Below the pieces are notes generated by a model that was not told where the DNA came from, did no database searches, and saw only the letters and a program-made list of their open reading frames with translations. A program made the position numbers and the translations under genes. 64,000 nucleotides of DNA, from assembly GCF_017894385.1 (NCBI RefSeq), contig NZ_CP059560.1, forward strand, positions 1,364,001 through 1,428,000. Direction: 5' to 3'. Source of the stretch: Aromatoleum petrolei. GTDB taxonomy: Bacteria; Pseudomonadota; Gammaproteobacteria; Burkholderiales; Rhodocyclaceae. Positions 17,127 through 26,195 of the stretch are shown in pieces. Every line of letters begins with the position of its first letter. Within the stretch, counting starts at the first letter, position 1.

Positions 17127-18673
17127 GGCGCCATCCTCGAACGCAGGGTGCCGACGAACTCGTCTATCGTCACCTCGTAGGGGTACACGCCGCGCTTCTG
17201 CCAGAACTTGAGCTCGAGTTCCGAGAACTGGTCGTCGATGGCCCAGGACTGGATCTCGTCGTCACCCGACGCGGCGGCCCGCTTGGCGAAGAAGCGGTTG
17301 AGGCTCTGCAGGATCGTGCGGAAGCTCCAGTCGCGCAGGCTGTAGCCGAGGAACAGCAGGTTGCGGTCGCGGCAATGCGTGGCGAACAGCGCCGGGATCG
17401 CCGACTTGCTGGCGATGCGCGACAGCAGCTCGACGTAGTCCGACTCGGTGATCACGAAACTGTCCCACTCGGATGTCTCGGGCAGGATTGACCCGTGCAT
17501 CTTGAAGATCACGGTGGTCGTATCGAGATCGATGTAGAGCTCGTTGGGCGCCGGCGTCTGGGGCTGCGTCGCCCCGTGCGGCCACCACAGGACGGCGTTG
17601 CCGAGATCCTTCAGCTCGGAATACACGACCAGGTCATACGGCCGCTGTGCGGCGCGGAAGGCCTGCTCGATCAGCGTGTCGTAGTTGCTGGTGATGATCA
17701 GCAGCGGCCGGGAAACCTCCGCGAGGAAGCGGTACAGCGAAGGAATGGTGACCCCGCCGAGCGCCTGCGGCGCGAGGATCTGGCGCAGGCGCTCGTGCAG
17801 CGCGTCGCGCGTGTGGAAGGCCTCGTAGTACGACGCGACCTCGGCGAGCTGATCGCGCTCCTTCTCCGACGGGAACTCCGTGTCGTCCGCAAGGAAGAGC
17901 GACAGCTCCGCGCCGCTGGGCAGGAACTTGGGCTCCTGCGGATTCCAGCGCGCATCGGCCGGACGCCCGGAATGGCTGATGCCGTTGCCGATGATCGGCA
18001 CGACCATGCCCGAATTCAGCGCCTTGACGATGCGCCCGTACGGGGGCGGCGCCTTGATCCGGGTTGCGCGCACATCCGCCTTCCGTGCGGCGAGTTGTTG
18101 TTCCACGAAGGCCCGCAGGTCGAGCCGCAGGCGGTCGCGGAATTCCTGTGGCGTCTCGTATTCGGCGTAGCTGCCCTTCAGCGAACCATCCGGGTTGCGA
18201 AATCGCTCGAAGAACGCCTTCACCCGGCGGAACTGCTGCACCCGCTCGTCGAAATCCGGATCGTCCGGATCACCGAAATCGGGCTTGCCCTTGCGGTGAT
18301 AAACGAGGATGCAGGGCGGCGGCCTGGCCGCCAGCGCATCCTCGTACTCCCATTCGGTGCCGGACAGATACGGGCTGCCGTCGGGCCGGGTGCAGGTATC
18401 CGGCAGCCGCGTGCCGAGTCGCGACCACAGGATGACGATGACGGCGTCGCATTCCGACGGCTTGGCGAGGCCACGATTGACGGCTTCCTGGGGGCTGAGC
18501 GTCGCGGGCATCGACACGGGCGCCGCCGGGTCGTCCCAACGCATCGCCTCGCAGGTGATCTGGCCGCGCAGCAGAGGATCCTTCGGCAGCTCCTGCTCGA
18601 TCACCTGCTGCGCGAAGGTGCGCTCGTCGGCGACATCCCCCGGTGAGGACAGGAAGAAACGGAGATGCAGCAT
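17123..18673 (-). CDS. DUF4062-SIR2 fusion protein (putative NAD-consuming effector)
   Basis: 516 residues with two domains. Residues 1-160 match the DUF4062 pattern (FFLSSPGDVADER at the start, DAVIVILWSRLGTRLP around 76-91, GTEWEYEDAL around 105), a fold often found in front of NLR-like proteins. Residues 215-516 are a SIR2-type domain with the NAD loop PIIGNGISHSG (226-236), the catalytic Asn in TSNYD (328-332) and the catalytic His in KMHGS (391-395), all intact, plus FLGYSLRD (441-448). SIR2 domains of this kind are NAD-degrading effectors in several phage-defence systems. First gene of the pair, with the STAND gene following by a four-base overlap. A GGGGAGG site precedes the start. Confidence 0.87.
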   Translation of the reverse strand: MLHLRFFLSSPGDVADERTFAQQVIEQELPKDPLLRGQITCEAMRWDDPAAPVSMPATLSPQEAVNRGLAKPSECDAVIVILWSRLGTRLPDTCTRPDGSPYLSGTEWEYEDALAARPPPCILVYHRKGKPDFGDPDDPDFDERVQQFRRVKAFFERFRNPDGSLKGSYAEYETPQEFRDRLRLDLRAFVEQQLAARKADVRATRIKAPPPYGRIVKALNSGMVVPIIGNGISHSGRPADARWNPQEPKFLPSGAELSLFLADDTEFPSEKERDQLAEVASYYEAFHTRDALHERLRQILAPQALGGVTIPSLYRFLAEVSRPLLIITSNYDTLIEQAFRAAQRPYDLVVYSELKDLGNAVLWWPHGATQPQTPAPNELYIDLDTTTVIFKMHGSILPETSEWDSFVITESDYVELLSRIASKSAIPALFATHCRDRNLLFLGYSLRDWSFRTILQSLNRFFAKRAAASGDDEIQSWAIDDQFSELELKFWQKRGVYPYEVTIDEFVGTLRSRMAP

Positions 18674-18803
18674 GCCCGCGCCCTCCCCCGGAATACGTTT
18701 GTACTAATCTCCAGAATATAGCTCATACCATCGGCTTTGCCGGCTCAGTACATTTTCCTGCCGCAATGCCGATCGGGTTGCCGCTACGACGCACGAACGC
18801 AGG

Positions 18804-19181
18804 TCAGCGGCTGCAGGATGCGCGCACGTGGGACGGGAAGGCCAGCACGAGGAAGGTCAGCATCAGCACCGCGATGAGCAGCGGCCAGAAGGCGGGCGGG
18901 CGCGTGAAGCTGACGTGCTCGACGAGCACGCTCCCCACGCGGTACAGCTGAAAGGCCGCCGCCCCCATGCCGAGCCACCACGCCCAGCGATAATGCTTCA
19001 GCAGCCCCCACGCGACGATGACTCCGGTCAGCCCCATGAGCCACGTCAGGGGTTGCGCGAACCGGAAGCTCAGCACGAGGGCATCACCCGAGAGGGTGAA
19101 ACGGATCACGGCCCCTACGAGCATGATCGCGGCAAAGGTCGCCGCGGTCGCGGCGGCAAGGTGTATGCGGGTAATGGCCAT
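18804..19181 (-). CDS. Small four-helix membrane protein, unknown function
   Basis: About 125 residues starting MAITRIHLAAATAATF, with four hydrophobic stretches (about residues 8-30, 40-60, 62-82 and 95-115) and short basic loops (KHYRWAWW). I do not recognise a family. The start at 19181 is chosen since the upstream in-frame part (to 19310) lacks hydrophobic or conserved features. It lies between the SIR2 gene's promoter region and the VOC gene, both on the same strand, with 160-base gaps on either side. Confidence 0.65.
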   Translation of the reverse strand: MAITRIHLAAATAATFAAIMLVGAVIRFTLSGDALVLSFRFAQPLTWLMGLTGVIVAWGLLKHYRWAWWLGMGAAAFQLYRVGSVLVEHVSFTRPPAFWPLLIAVLMLTFLVLAFPSHVRASCSR

Positions 19182-19344
19182 GAGACTCGCTGAGAATTGA
19201 ACATCGGAGAAGCGCGGCGGGCGTGACGCCGGCAAGGCGTTCGCCGCGGCGAGCAGCAATTCTGCATCAAGCCGGCCGCCTCCGGCATGCGCGATGCGTG
19301 GCCGCCACACCTGCCCGTCGATTTCGGCATGCCTTCGCGGCGGG

Positions 19345-19791
19345 CTATCGCGGCAGGTTGTCCCAATGATCGTGCCGGTCGCGGCGCTCCTGGCGATAGT
19401 TCGTCACCTCCAGGCGCACGCCGTCGGGATCCTCGAAGAAGGTCGCCACGTAGTCCGGCGCATAGTCCGGATATCGCTTCGGCTCCGATGCGTCGATACC
19501 GAACCCGCGCAGCATCTCCGCCACGTCGCGCACCTCGGCCTCCGAATCCACGCGCAGGCAGAAGTGATGCAGCCCCGGCGCATAGGGTTCGTGCTTCGTC
19601 GCCACGCGCGCGGGCCGCAGCACGAAACCGAACTGCCGGTTGTAGTACTGGATGTGAGGATCGCCCGCCAGCGTGAAGCGGTTCTTGCGGAAGCCCAGCG
19701 CCTCGATCAACACGCGGTCGTAGAAATGCTCGGACGCGGGCAGGTCGGAGACGGCAAGATAGATGTGGTCGATTCCGATGACTTCGGCCAT
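19345..19791 (-). CDS. VOC-family (glyoxalase/bleomycin-resistance fold) protein
   Basis: 148-residue paired-beta-alpha metalloenzyme fold: IGIDHIYLAVSDLPAS at the N-terminus supplies the first metal His, LHHFCLRVDS near residue 75 the second, and FFEDPDGVRLEVTNY near residue 125 the metal Glu. Start MAEVIG at 19791 has GGAG seven bases ahead. Close types are dioxygenase- or lyase-like; the substrate is not readable. The SRPBCC gene 50 bases upstream is on the same strand and may share its transcript. Confidence 0.88.
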   Translation of the reverse strand: MAEVIGIDHIYLAVSDLPASEHFYDRVLIEALGFRKNRFTLAGDPHIQYYNRQFGFVLRPARVATKHEPYAPGLHHFCLRVDSEAEVRDVAEMLRGFGIDASEPKRYPDYAPDYVATFFEDPDGVRLEVTNYRQERRDRHDHWDNLPR

Positions 19792-19841
19792 GTCGCACTC
19801 CATTGGTCGGCAGGGGTCTGCGGGGACGTCCGCGTGCAGGC

Positions 19842-20306
19842 TCAGGCGACGTTCTTCACTTCGGCCGCGAGACGGTCGAGGTTCTGCTCGTTCGCCTCGG
19901 TGACGATGTCGGCGATGCGCTGCCGCTCCGCGGCGGTGTCGAACACCTGCCGCCAGCCGACCAGCGTCCGCTCGCCCTGCGCCGCCAGCGTGATCGTCAG
20001 CAGGAAATGATGGCTGAGCACGTGCTCCACGACGATGCGCTCCGGCGCGACGACCTCCACGAACACGCTTTCGTTCTTGTAGTCCTTGCCATCCGGCCCG
20101 TGCATGACGAAGCGCCACCCGCCGCCGGATCGGAAATCGAACTCGTGGAAGGTGTTGCTGAAGCCCTTCGGCCCCCACCAGCGCGCGAGGTGCGCGGGGT
20201 CGCTAAAGGCCCTGAAGACGCGTTCGCGCGGCGCATCGATCAGGCGCGAATGCACGAATGCGTGGTCGTCCGTGGATCCGGTAGTGCCTGCGGGTCCTTC
20301 GTTCAT
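19842..20306 (-). CDS. SRPBCC/AHSA1-domain protein
   Basis: START-like fold of the AHSA1 (activator of Hsp90 ATPase homologue) family: FVHSRLIDAPRERVFRAFSD, then the classical LARWWGPKGFSNT near residue 43, and GGGWRFVMHGPDG near residue 62. Start MNEGPAG at 20306 fits because AGGAGG is six bases upstream; the codon two triplets earlier touches that site. Members bind hydrophobic small ligands and are often found next to VOC or regulator genes, as here. Function is not established. Confidence 0.88.
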   Translation of the reverse strand: MNEGPAGTTGSTDDHAFVHSRLIDAPRERVFRAFSDPAHLARWWGPKGFSNTFHEFDFRSGGGWRFVMHGPDGKDYKNESVFVEVVAPERIVVEHVLSHHFLLTITLAAQGERTLVGWRQVFDTAAERQRIADIVTEANEQNLDRLAAEVKNVA

Positions 20307-20403
20307 GCTCATCCTCCTCTTGTCGCCAATACCGGAGCGGAACAGGGGATCCCGCTTCCGGAACCGCCTTCACGCCGCACGTCCTTCCGGCATGCGACGG
20401 CGC

Positions 20404-20898
20404 TCAGCCCGCGATGTTCCCGCAAAATATGCTCAGCCCCCCGTCCGCCGGTGCCGTGAGGACATTGATGGCGTGCGGCGTCTCGCGCAGTTTGCCGAGG
20501 GATACCGGCGCGACGTTGGTGAGGGTGACCGGTCCGCGATAGGCCGCGATCGCGCCGGGCCACCCGAGAGGGCTCGCCAGCACGTGGTCGGTCAGCTCGT
20601 AAGCCGGACGTTCGCTCATCGCCTCGCAGCGCCCCCCGTGGATGTAAGTGTAGAGATGGATCGGGCGCGTGGCATGGCTCGGCACGTTGCTCAGTTGCAA
20701 CGTCACCGTCGTATCTCCTCCGTGCGAAACGAGCATCGCGCTGCCGATTCGTCCCGTGTTGTGCCGCGTCGCGGTCAGCGGCACGTGCAGGATTTCCCCG
20801 GCCGCCGCACCCTGCATCTCCCGCCCGGCTCCCGTGCCGGCGCACCCGGCGAGGACAGCGAGCAGCGCCACCCCCGGCGTGAACCGATTCTTGCCCAT
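20404..20898 (-). CDS. Predicted lipoprotein, unknown function
   Basis: 164 residues. A lipoprotein signal is clear: MGKNRFTPGVALLAVLAGC, with the lipobox LAGC at residues 16-19. The mature part is beta-rich and contains HLYTYIHGGRC and a Cys near the C-terminus (SIFCGN), possibly a disulphide pair. No family is recognised with certainty; the order of strands is faintly like CHRD or Cu/Zn SOD folds, without an evident metal set. AAGGAG precedes the start. Confidence 0.7.
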   Translation of the reverse strand: MGKNRFTPGVALLAVLAGCAGTGAGREMQGAAAGEILHVPLTATRHNTGRIGSAMLVSHGGDTTVTLQLSNVPSHATRPIHLYTYIHGGRCEAMSERPAYELTDHVLASPLGWPGAIAAYRGPVTLTNVAPVSLGKLRETPHAINVLTAPADGGLSIFCGNIAG

Positions 20899-21003
20899 TG
20901 TCGTCTCCTTGCAGACAAGGGAATCACGTTCGTTTGACCGCCGGGGAGGCCATTCGTCAGCCGACGCCGGCGGCGGCCGGCTCCACCGCCGAAGGGCACC
21001 GCC

Positions 21004-21519
21004 TCATGGCCTCGACGCCCGCGGTGCAGCAGCGCGTCGGGCCAGACGAGCGGCAAGCGCGAAATACAGCACGGCGCCCATTACCGCCGAGCCGACGCAC
21101 AGCCAGTGCAGCGCCTCGATCGAGATGATCCCGTGCAGGCGATTCGCGAGCGAAACCGGCCAGAACGGCTCCACGTCGCCGTGCATCACGCTGTCGAGCA
21201 GCACGTGGCTGAAGGTCCCGATGGTGGCCGACACGACTGCCACCGGCCAGCCGATGGGCAGGAATTCGGGATGTCCCAGCAGCTTCAGCCCGAGTTCCGA
21301 CAGGTACTTGCCGGTGAGCGTCGAGACCACCGCCAGCAGCGTGGCGCCCACATAGGTATGCGAGAAGCCGTGCAGATGCCCCTCACCGGTGATCATCACG
21401 ACCAGCGGCTGGATGTCCATGACGATCTGCGCCCAGCCGAACACCATCAGGGAGAAACTGCCCTGGAGAAAGGCCTTCACGAGGATTCCGGGCCCCATGT
21501 GCAGCGGGGTGAATGGCAT
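21004..21519 (-). CDS. YdjM/DUF457-like membrane-bound metal-dependent hydrolase
   Basis: 171 residues starting MPFTPLHMGPG, the hallmark of this membrane family, in which the N-terminal His and later HLHGFSHTYVGA (about 47) and SHVLLDSVMHGD (about 103) form a putative metal site. Four to five membrane helices are predicted by eye. AGGAG lies six bases before the start. The catalytic role of this family is poorly known. It is divergent from the GspA gene with a 214-base gap that contains no other gene. Confidence 0.8.
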   Translation of the reverse strand: MPFTPLHMGPGILVKAFLQGSFSLMVFGWAQIVMDIQPLVVMITGEGHLHGFSHTYVGATLLAVVSTLTGKYLSELGLKLLGHPEFLPIGWPVAVVSATIGTFSHVLLDSVMHGDVEPFWPVSLANRLHGIISIEALHWLCVGSAVMGAVLYFALAARLARRAAAPRASRP

Positions 21520-21733
21520 GGCTGACTCCTGTCGGTCGCGGCATGTCGTCGGACGGGCATGATAAGCGACTCGGCCGCGTTAAACATCGCACGGCAACGC
21601 GCACGGACACGCGCCGGGGCGTTTGCGCTCCTTGCCGGGGAAGTGTGAAACTAGCGCAGAACCCGCGCCTGCGGGTGCACTGCCGACTTCCCGCAACGAC
21701 GCCCGGCCGCTCCGGCGGAGACGAGACGCACGC

Positions 21734-23413
21734 ATGTACAACGAGTATTTCGGGTTTTCCGCGGCGCCCTTCTCGATCGCGCCCGATCCGCGCTACCTCT
21801 TCATGAGTGAACGTCATCGCGAGGCGCTCGCGCACCTGCTGTACGGGCTGCGCGTCGACGGCGGCTTCGTGCTGCTCACGGGCGAAGTCGGCACCGGCAA
21901 GACGACGATCTGCCGCTGCCTGCTGGAACAGGTGCCGGACGGCTGCGACATCGCCTTCATCCTCAATCCCAAGCTCGACACGCTGGAACTGCTGGCGACG
22001 CTGTGCGACGAGCTGCATGTGCCGGTCGCAGGCGCCGAGCACTCGGTGAAGGTGCTGGTGGACCGCATCAACCGCCACCTGCTGGACGCCAATGCGCGCG
22101 GGCGCAAGACGGTTCTGATCGTCGACGAGGCGCAGAACCTGTCGAACGAAGTGCTGGAGCAGCTGCGCCTGCTGACCAACCTCGAGACGAACGAGCGCAA
22201 GCTGCTGCAGATCATCCTGCTGGGCCAGCCGGAGTTGCGCGAGCGGCTTGCACAGCCCGAGCTGCGCCAGCTCGCGCAGCGCATCGTCGCGCGCTATCAC
22301 CTTGAGCCCCTATCGCGGCAGGAGGTGGGCGCCTACGTGAATCACCGCCTCGCAGTCGCCGGCGGGCAGCAGCGGCTGTTTCCCGACGCGGTGATCGACC
22401 GCCTCTACCGCCTGAGCGGCGGCACGCCACGCCTCATCAACGTGATCTGCGACCGGGCGCTGCTCGGCGCCTACGTCGAAGGCAAGACGAGCGTTGTCCG
22501 CAGCACACTCGACAAGGCGGCGGGCGAAGTGCTGGGCTCGGTGCCACGGGCATCCGCGGCACGGCGCATCGCGCTCGCTTCCGCGCTCGGCATCGCGCTC
22601 GCGGGCGGCGCAGCCGCGGCCTGGCATTACGGCCTTGCGGTTCCCGCGTCGGGAACGACGACACCCGTCGCAGCGGCCCCTGCCGCGCCCGAGCCTGCGC
22701 CGGTCGCCAAGGCGTCGGTCGCGGGCAGCACGGACGCCGGTGCTCAACCTGTCACCATCGCAGCCGAACCGGCCGCGACAACACCGGAGAAGCCGATCGC
22801 CTGGCCGAAGCCGGAGGAGCATTGGCTGCACGAGGTGATGGCCGTACGCAGCCTGTTCGCCTTGTGGGGGCTGGACGCGCGGCTGCTGGGCATCGACGAC
22901 GCCTGCCGCCTCGCCGCGCGCCGCGATCTCGGCTGCCTGCGGCGCGAAGGCGGTCTCGACGAGCTTCGGGCGATGAACGCGCCGGCCATCGTCGAACTGC
23001 GCCAGGCGGACGGACCGAACTTCCTCGCCACGCTGCTCGGGATCGACGGCGAGCGCGCCCGCATCGCCTTCGCCGGCGACACACACGACGTATCGCTCGA
23101 CACCCTACAGCGGCAATGGCACGGCAACTACACGCTGCTATGGCGGACACCGCCCGGATGGCACCGCACGGTCGGCACCGGCATGCGCGGCAGCGATGTC
23201 GTGTGGGTGGTGCGCCAGCTCGCGCGCTGGGAGGGGCTCACGGAACCCGAGGCATCCCCACGCACCTACACCGCGCAGGTCGAGGAGCGCATGCGCGCCT
23301 TCCAGCGCAGCAACGGCCTGCCCGAGGACGGCGTGGTCGGCCCGCTCACCGTCGTACGCCTCGCGGTCCTGTCCGAACCCGACACGCCCGTCCTGACGAA
23401 GCAGGCCCGATAA
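21734..23413 (+). CDS. GspA/ExeA-type AAA ATPase with peptidoglycan-binding C-terminus
   Basis: 559 residues. It opens with the ExeA signature MYNEYFGFSAAPFSIAPDPRYLF (read in parts), has Walker A GEVGTGKTT (50-58), Walker B VLIVDEAQNLS near 134, and a sensor GQPELRERL. A single hydrophobic segment near 280-300 follows, and the C-terminus ends with a peptidoglycan-binding domain (YTAQVEERMRAFQRSNGLPEDGVVGPLTV). With GspB it helps place the secretin through the cell wall in type II secretion or pilus systems. The start is ATG 21734; the frame is open upstream but nothing conserved precedes it. Confidence 0.92.
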   Translation: MYNEYFGFSAAPFSIAPDPRYLFMSERHREALAHLLYGLRVDGGFVLLTGEVGTGKTTICRCLLEQVPDGCDIAFILNPKLDTLELLATLCDELHVPVAGAEHSVKVLVDRINRHLLDANARGRKTVLIVDEAQNLSNEVLEQLRLLTNLETNERKLLQIILLGQPELRERLAQPELRQLAQRIVARYHLEPLSRQEVGAYVNHRLAVAGGQQRLFPDAVIDRLYRLSGGTPRLINVICDRALLGAYVEGKTSVVRSTLDKAAGEVLGSVPRASAARRIALASALGIALAGGAAAAWHYGLAVPASGTTTPVAAAPAAPEPAPVAKASVAGSTDAGAQPVTIAAEPAATTPEKPIAWPKPEEHWLHEVMAVRSLFALWGLDARLLGIDDACRLAARRDLGCLRREGGLDELRAMNAPAIVELRQADGPNFLATLLGIDGERARIAFAGDTHDVSLDTLQRQWHGNYTLLWRTPPGWHRTVGTGMRGSDVVWVVRQLARWEGLTEPEASPRTYTAQVEERMRAFQRSNGLPEDGVVGPLTVVRLAVLSEPDTPVLTKQAR

Positions 23414-23415
23414 GC

Positions 23416-24228
23416 ATGTCCTACATCCTCGAAGCCCTGCAGAAATCCGAGCACGCGCGCCATCGCGGCAAGGTGCCGGACCTGAACACGCTACCCGAAA
23501 CGACGCCGAGCGCGACCGTTCACCGGACCGCGCCCCGCCCGCCCTACCTTGCGGCAGGTTTCGCGCTCGCGCTTGCGGCGGCGATTCTGGGCTGGTGGCG
23601 CCCTTGGCAGGCGGCGGAACCGCACGCGGCCGCAACGCCGCCGCAGGCGACGCAGAACATGCAAGCGGACGCCGCCCGAAGCGTCGCCCTGGCTGCACCG
23701 GCGGCGCCGCAAGCGGTGGCACCCCAGCCCGCTCCGCCCCCTGCTCCGCCGGCGGCCAGCGCTCCCGCCGCACCGCCGGCACTCGCAGCGCTCGCGCCCG
23801 AGCCTCCGCCTGCCGCCGCACCCCAAGCGGCGAAAACCGCGCTCCCTGTCCCGACGACACGCCGCGAACCGCCGGCATCAGAACGCCCTGCGCCGGTCGC
23901 CAGGATCACGCCCCCCGCACCGCCCCCTGCTCCGTCCGCCACCCGCATCGCCACGGCGACGCCTGCGGCACCGGCACCGAACCGCAAGGCATCGGACGGC
24001 CACATCCTGAACATCCACGAACTGCCGCCCGCAGTGCGCGGCAGCCTGCCGCGCCTCGACATCTCCGGCTTCGCGGCGGCGCCGGATTCGGACAAGCGCA
24101 TGGTGGTGATCAACGACCGGCTGGTGCAGGAAGGCGAGGAAGTCGCGCCCGGCCTGACGCTCACCAGCGCCGGCAAGGACGGCGTCGTGCTCGACTTCCA
24201 GGGCTACCGCTTCCGCGCGCAGCAGTAG
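23416..24228 (+). CDS. GspB-like general secretion pathway protein
   Basis: 270 residues. The N-terminus MSYILEALQKSEHARHRG is the diagnostic GspB start. A membrane helix follows (about 42-60), then a long Ala/Pro-rich linker to about 190 and a C-terminal folded region with HILNIHELPPAVRGSLPRLDISG and MVVINDRLVQEGEE, the domain that meets GspA and secretin. It starts three bases after the GspA stop, so the two are co-translated. No other type II secretion genes are in the window. Confidence 0.9.
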   Translation: MSYILEALQKSEHARHRGKVPDLNTLPETTPSATVHRTAPRPPYLAAGFALALAAAILGWWRPWQAAEPHAAATPPQATQNMQADAARSVALAAPAAPQAVAPQPAPPPAPPAASAPAAPPALAALAPEPPPAAAPQAAKTALPVPTTRREPPASERPAPVARITPPAPPPAPSATRIATATPAAPAPNRKASDGHILNIHELPPAVRGSLPRLDISGFAAAPDSDKRMVVINDRLVQEGEEVAPGLTLTSAGKDGVVLDFQGYRFRAQQ

Positions 24229-24245
24229 GCGCGGAGGGCGGCGGC

Positions 24246-25154
24246 TTAACCGCGCTCCCAATAGCCGGGCGTGTTGTAGATACCCTTCAGGTATTCGATG
24301 AAGTGCCGCACCTTGGCCGGCAGGTAACGCTGCTGCGGATACACGGCCTGGATGTCGTAGGTCGGCGCGGCGAACTCGTCGAGCACCGTCACCAGCTCGC
24401 CGCGCTTGAGCTCCGCCTGGATCTCCCAGGTCGAGCGCCAGCCGATTCCGAGGCCCTGCTTCACCCAGCTGTAGAGCAGCTCGCCGTCGTTGCAGTCGAG
24501 GTCGCCATCGACGCGTACCGCGACGAGCTTGCCGTCGCGCACGAAGCTCCAGCCGCGCTGCTGCCCGCCCTGCAGGTTGAAGGCGAGGCAGTTGTGGCGG
24601 GTGAGATCCTCCAGCACGCGCGGCTCGCCGTGGCGCACAAAGTAGCCCGGCGTACCGCAGACGACGCGGCGGTTGGGAAACAGGCGGACGGCGACATAGT
24701 TCGGATCGGTGACCTCGCCGATGCGGATGCCCATGTCGTAGCCCTCGCGCACCAGGTCGACAACGCTGTCGGTGAGGTTGAACGACAGCTTCAGCTCCGG
24801 GTAGCGCGCCTTGAAGGCCGGCGCGTGCGCGGCGACGTGGCGGCGGCCGAAGGCCGCGGGGGCGGAGACGACGAGGTGGCCGCGCACCGTATCGCGGCCG
24901 GCGCTGACGCTGGTCTCGGCCTCGTCGAATTCGTGGATCAGGTGGCGGCACTGCTCGAGGAACTGCTCGCCGAGGTCGGTGAGCGTGAGGCCGCGCGTCG
25001 AGCGGTGCATCAGGCGCACGCCCAGGCGCTTCTCCAGGCCGTCGAGGCGGCGCCCCATGACGACGGGCGTCACGCCCTCGACCAGCGCGGCGGCGGCGAA
25101 GCTGCCTTTTTCGGCGACGAGGACGAAGCTGCGGATTTCGGTGTAGCGGTCCAT
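24246..25154 (-). CDS. LysR-family transcriptional regulator
   Basis: 302 residues: N-terminal helix-turn-helix (SFVLVAEKGSFAAAALVEGVTPVVMGRRLDGLE, read in parts) then a substrate-binding domain of the DmlR/AaeR-like group (GRDTVRGHLVVSAPAAFGRRHVAAH). No divergent partner is seen; the gene is convergent with gspB and follows the ankyrin gene by 11 bases on the same strand. The ligand is unknown. Confidence 0.9.
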   Translation of the reverse strand: MDRYTEIRSFVLVAEKGSFAAAALVEGVTPVVMGRRLDGLEKRLGVRLMHRSTRGLTLTDLGEQFLEQCRHLIHEFDEAETSVSAGRDTVRGHLVVSAPAAFGRRHVAAHAPAFKARYPELKLSFNLTDSVVDLVREGYDMGIRIGEVTDPNYVAVRLFPNRRVVCGTPGYFVRHGEPRVLEDLTRHNCLAFNLQGGQQRGWSFVRDGKLVAVRVDGDLDCNDGELLYSWVKQGLGIGWRSTWEIQAELKRGELVTVLDEFAAPTYDIQAVYPQQRYLPAKVRHFIEYLKGIYNTPGYWERG

Positions 25155-25165
25155 GCGGGGTCCGG

Positions 25166-25753
25166 TCAGTCGTGCGAACGGTTCAGGGTCCGGCGCCGCC
25201 GTTCGTGCTCGGCGAGGAGTTCGGCAAATTGTACGAGCCCGGCACGCTCGGCCATCTCGCGCGGCGTCTCGTAGTCATCGATGCGCGTGCGCAGCGTCGG
25301 GTCCGCCCCCGCCGCCAGCAGGCACGCCAGCGCCGCCAGATTGCGCTCGCCCTCCGCCATGTGCAGGGCGGTGTAGTCGTTGATGCCGCGCTGGTCGGGG
25401 TCCGCCCCGAAGGCGAGCAACAGATCGAGGATCTCCACGACGTCCTTGCGGCCGCGCGCGCCGGGATGCGGATTCGTGCACGACAGCGCCGCGATCAGCG
25501 ACGAGAAGCCGCCATCGTCCGGCGCATTCGGGTCGGCGCCGATCTCCAGCAGCGTGCCGATGAACGCCAGCGGGCTGTGGTAGATCGCATATTCGAGGCA
25601 GGACCCTACGGTGATCGGCATCGGCCCGTTCGGCACCTGCGCGGGGTCATCGACCGAGGCCCGCAGCGCGGCGAGATCGCCGCTGCGGAAGGCCGCGTCG
25701 ATCCTCGCGAACTGCCGGTATTCGGCGCAGCGCTCCTCATCCGCCCTGGACAT
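25166..25753 (-). CDS. Ankyrin-repeat protein
   Basis: About 195 residues beginning MSRADEE, with GGGGAAGG just upstream. Two to three ankyrin units are visible: LEYAIYHSPLAFIGTLLEIGADPNAPDDGG, VEILDLLLAFGADPDQRGINDYTALHMA and LAALACLLAAGADPTLRTRIDDYETPREMA (each read in parts). No catalytic or secretion signal is present, so it is probably a cytoplasmic protein-binding scaffold. The start overlaps the end of the next upstream gene by 17 bases, so the two are coupled. Confidence 0.83.
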   Translation of the reverse strand: MSRADEERCAEYRQFARIDAAFRSGDLAALRASVDDPAQVPNGPMPITVGSCLEYAIYHSPLAFIGTLLEIGADPNAPDDGGFSSLIAALSCTNPHPGARGRKDVVEILDLLLAFGADPDQRGINDYTALHMAEGERNLAALACLLAAGADPTLRTRIDDYETPREMAERAGLVQFAELLAEHERRRRTLNRSHD

Positions 25754-26195
25754 GCCTTCCCCGCTCGTCCGCCCGCAGGCACTGGGGCGCACTCACGACC
25801 GGCGCTCCGGTCGCACCTTGCTCGAAGCCCTTCGCCTCGAATGCGATCTCGCCCCTGGGCCAGTTGATCGCAATCGTCCACACCTGCGCCACGTATCGCT
25901 CCCGCGGCTCGTCGCGGCGCTCGATGGCATGGATCGAGAACGGCCCCATCGCCGCGCTCGGGCCCGCGTAGTCCAGCGACAGCCGCAGATTGGTCACTTC
26001 CCGAAAGCGCAGTGTCGCCGGCACGATGCGAAAGCGGCAGCCTTCCGCATCGCACAGCCACTCGACGATGTAGTCCAGGTCGAGAACCAGCTCCCCCGCC
26101 CCGTATTCACCCTCGACGAGGCGCAGCGCATGGACATGGCAGTCGTGCCAGGACATCTCGTCGAACTGCCGTTCGGTCCAGTGGTAGTCGGGCAT
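25737..26195 (-). CDS. Conserved hypothetical protein (WHDCHVHALRL type)
   Basis: About 152 residues starting MPDYHWTERQFDEMSWHDCHVH. The MSWHDCHVHALRL core, followed by LVLDLDYIVEWL, resembles small uncharacterised bacterial proteins; no enzymatic motif can be named. The start could also be 26228, but neither has a good ribosome site. Its 3' end overlaps the ankyrin gene. Function unknown. Confidence 0.65.
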   Translation of the reverse strand: MPDYHWTERQFDEMSWHDCHVHALRLVEGEYGAGELVLDLDYIVEWLCDAEGCRFRIVPATLRFREVTNLRLSLDYAGPSAAMGPFSIHAIERRDEPRERYVAQVWTIAINWPRGEIAFEAKGFEQGATGAPVVSAPQCLRADERGRHVQGG

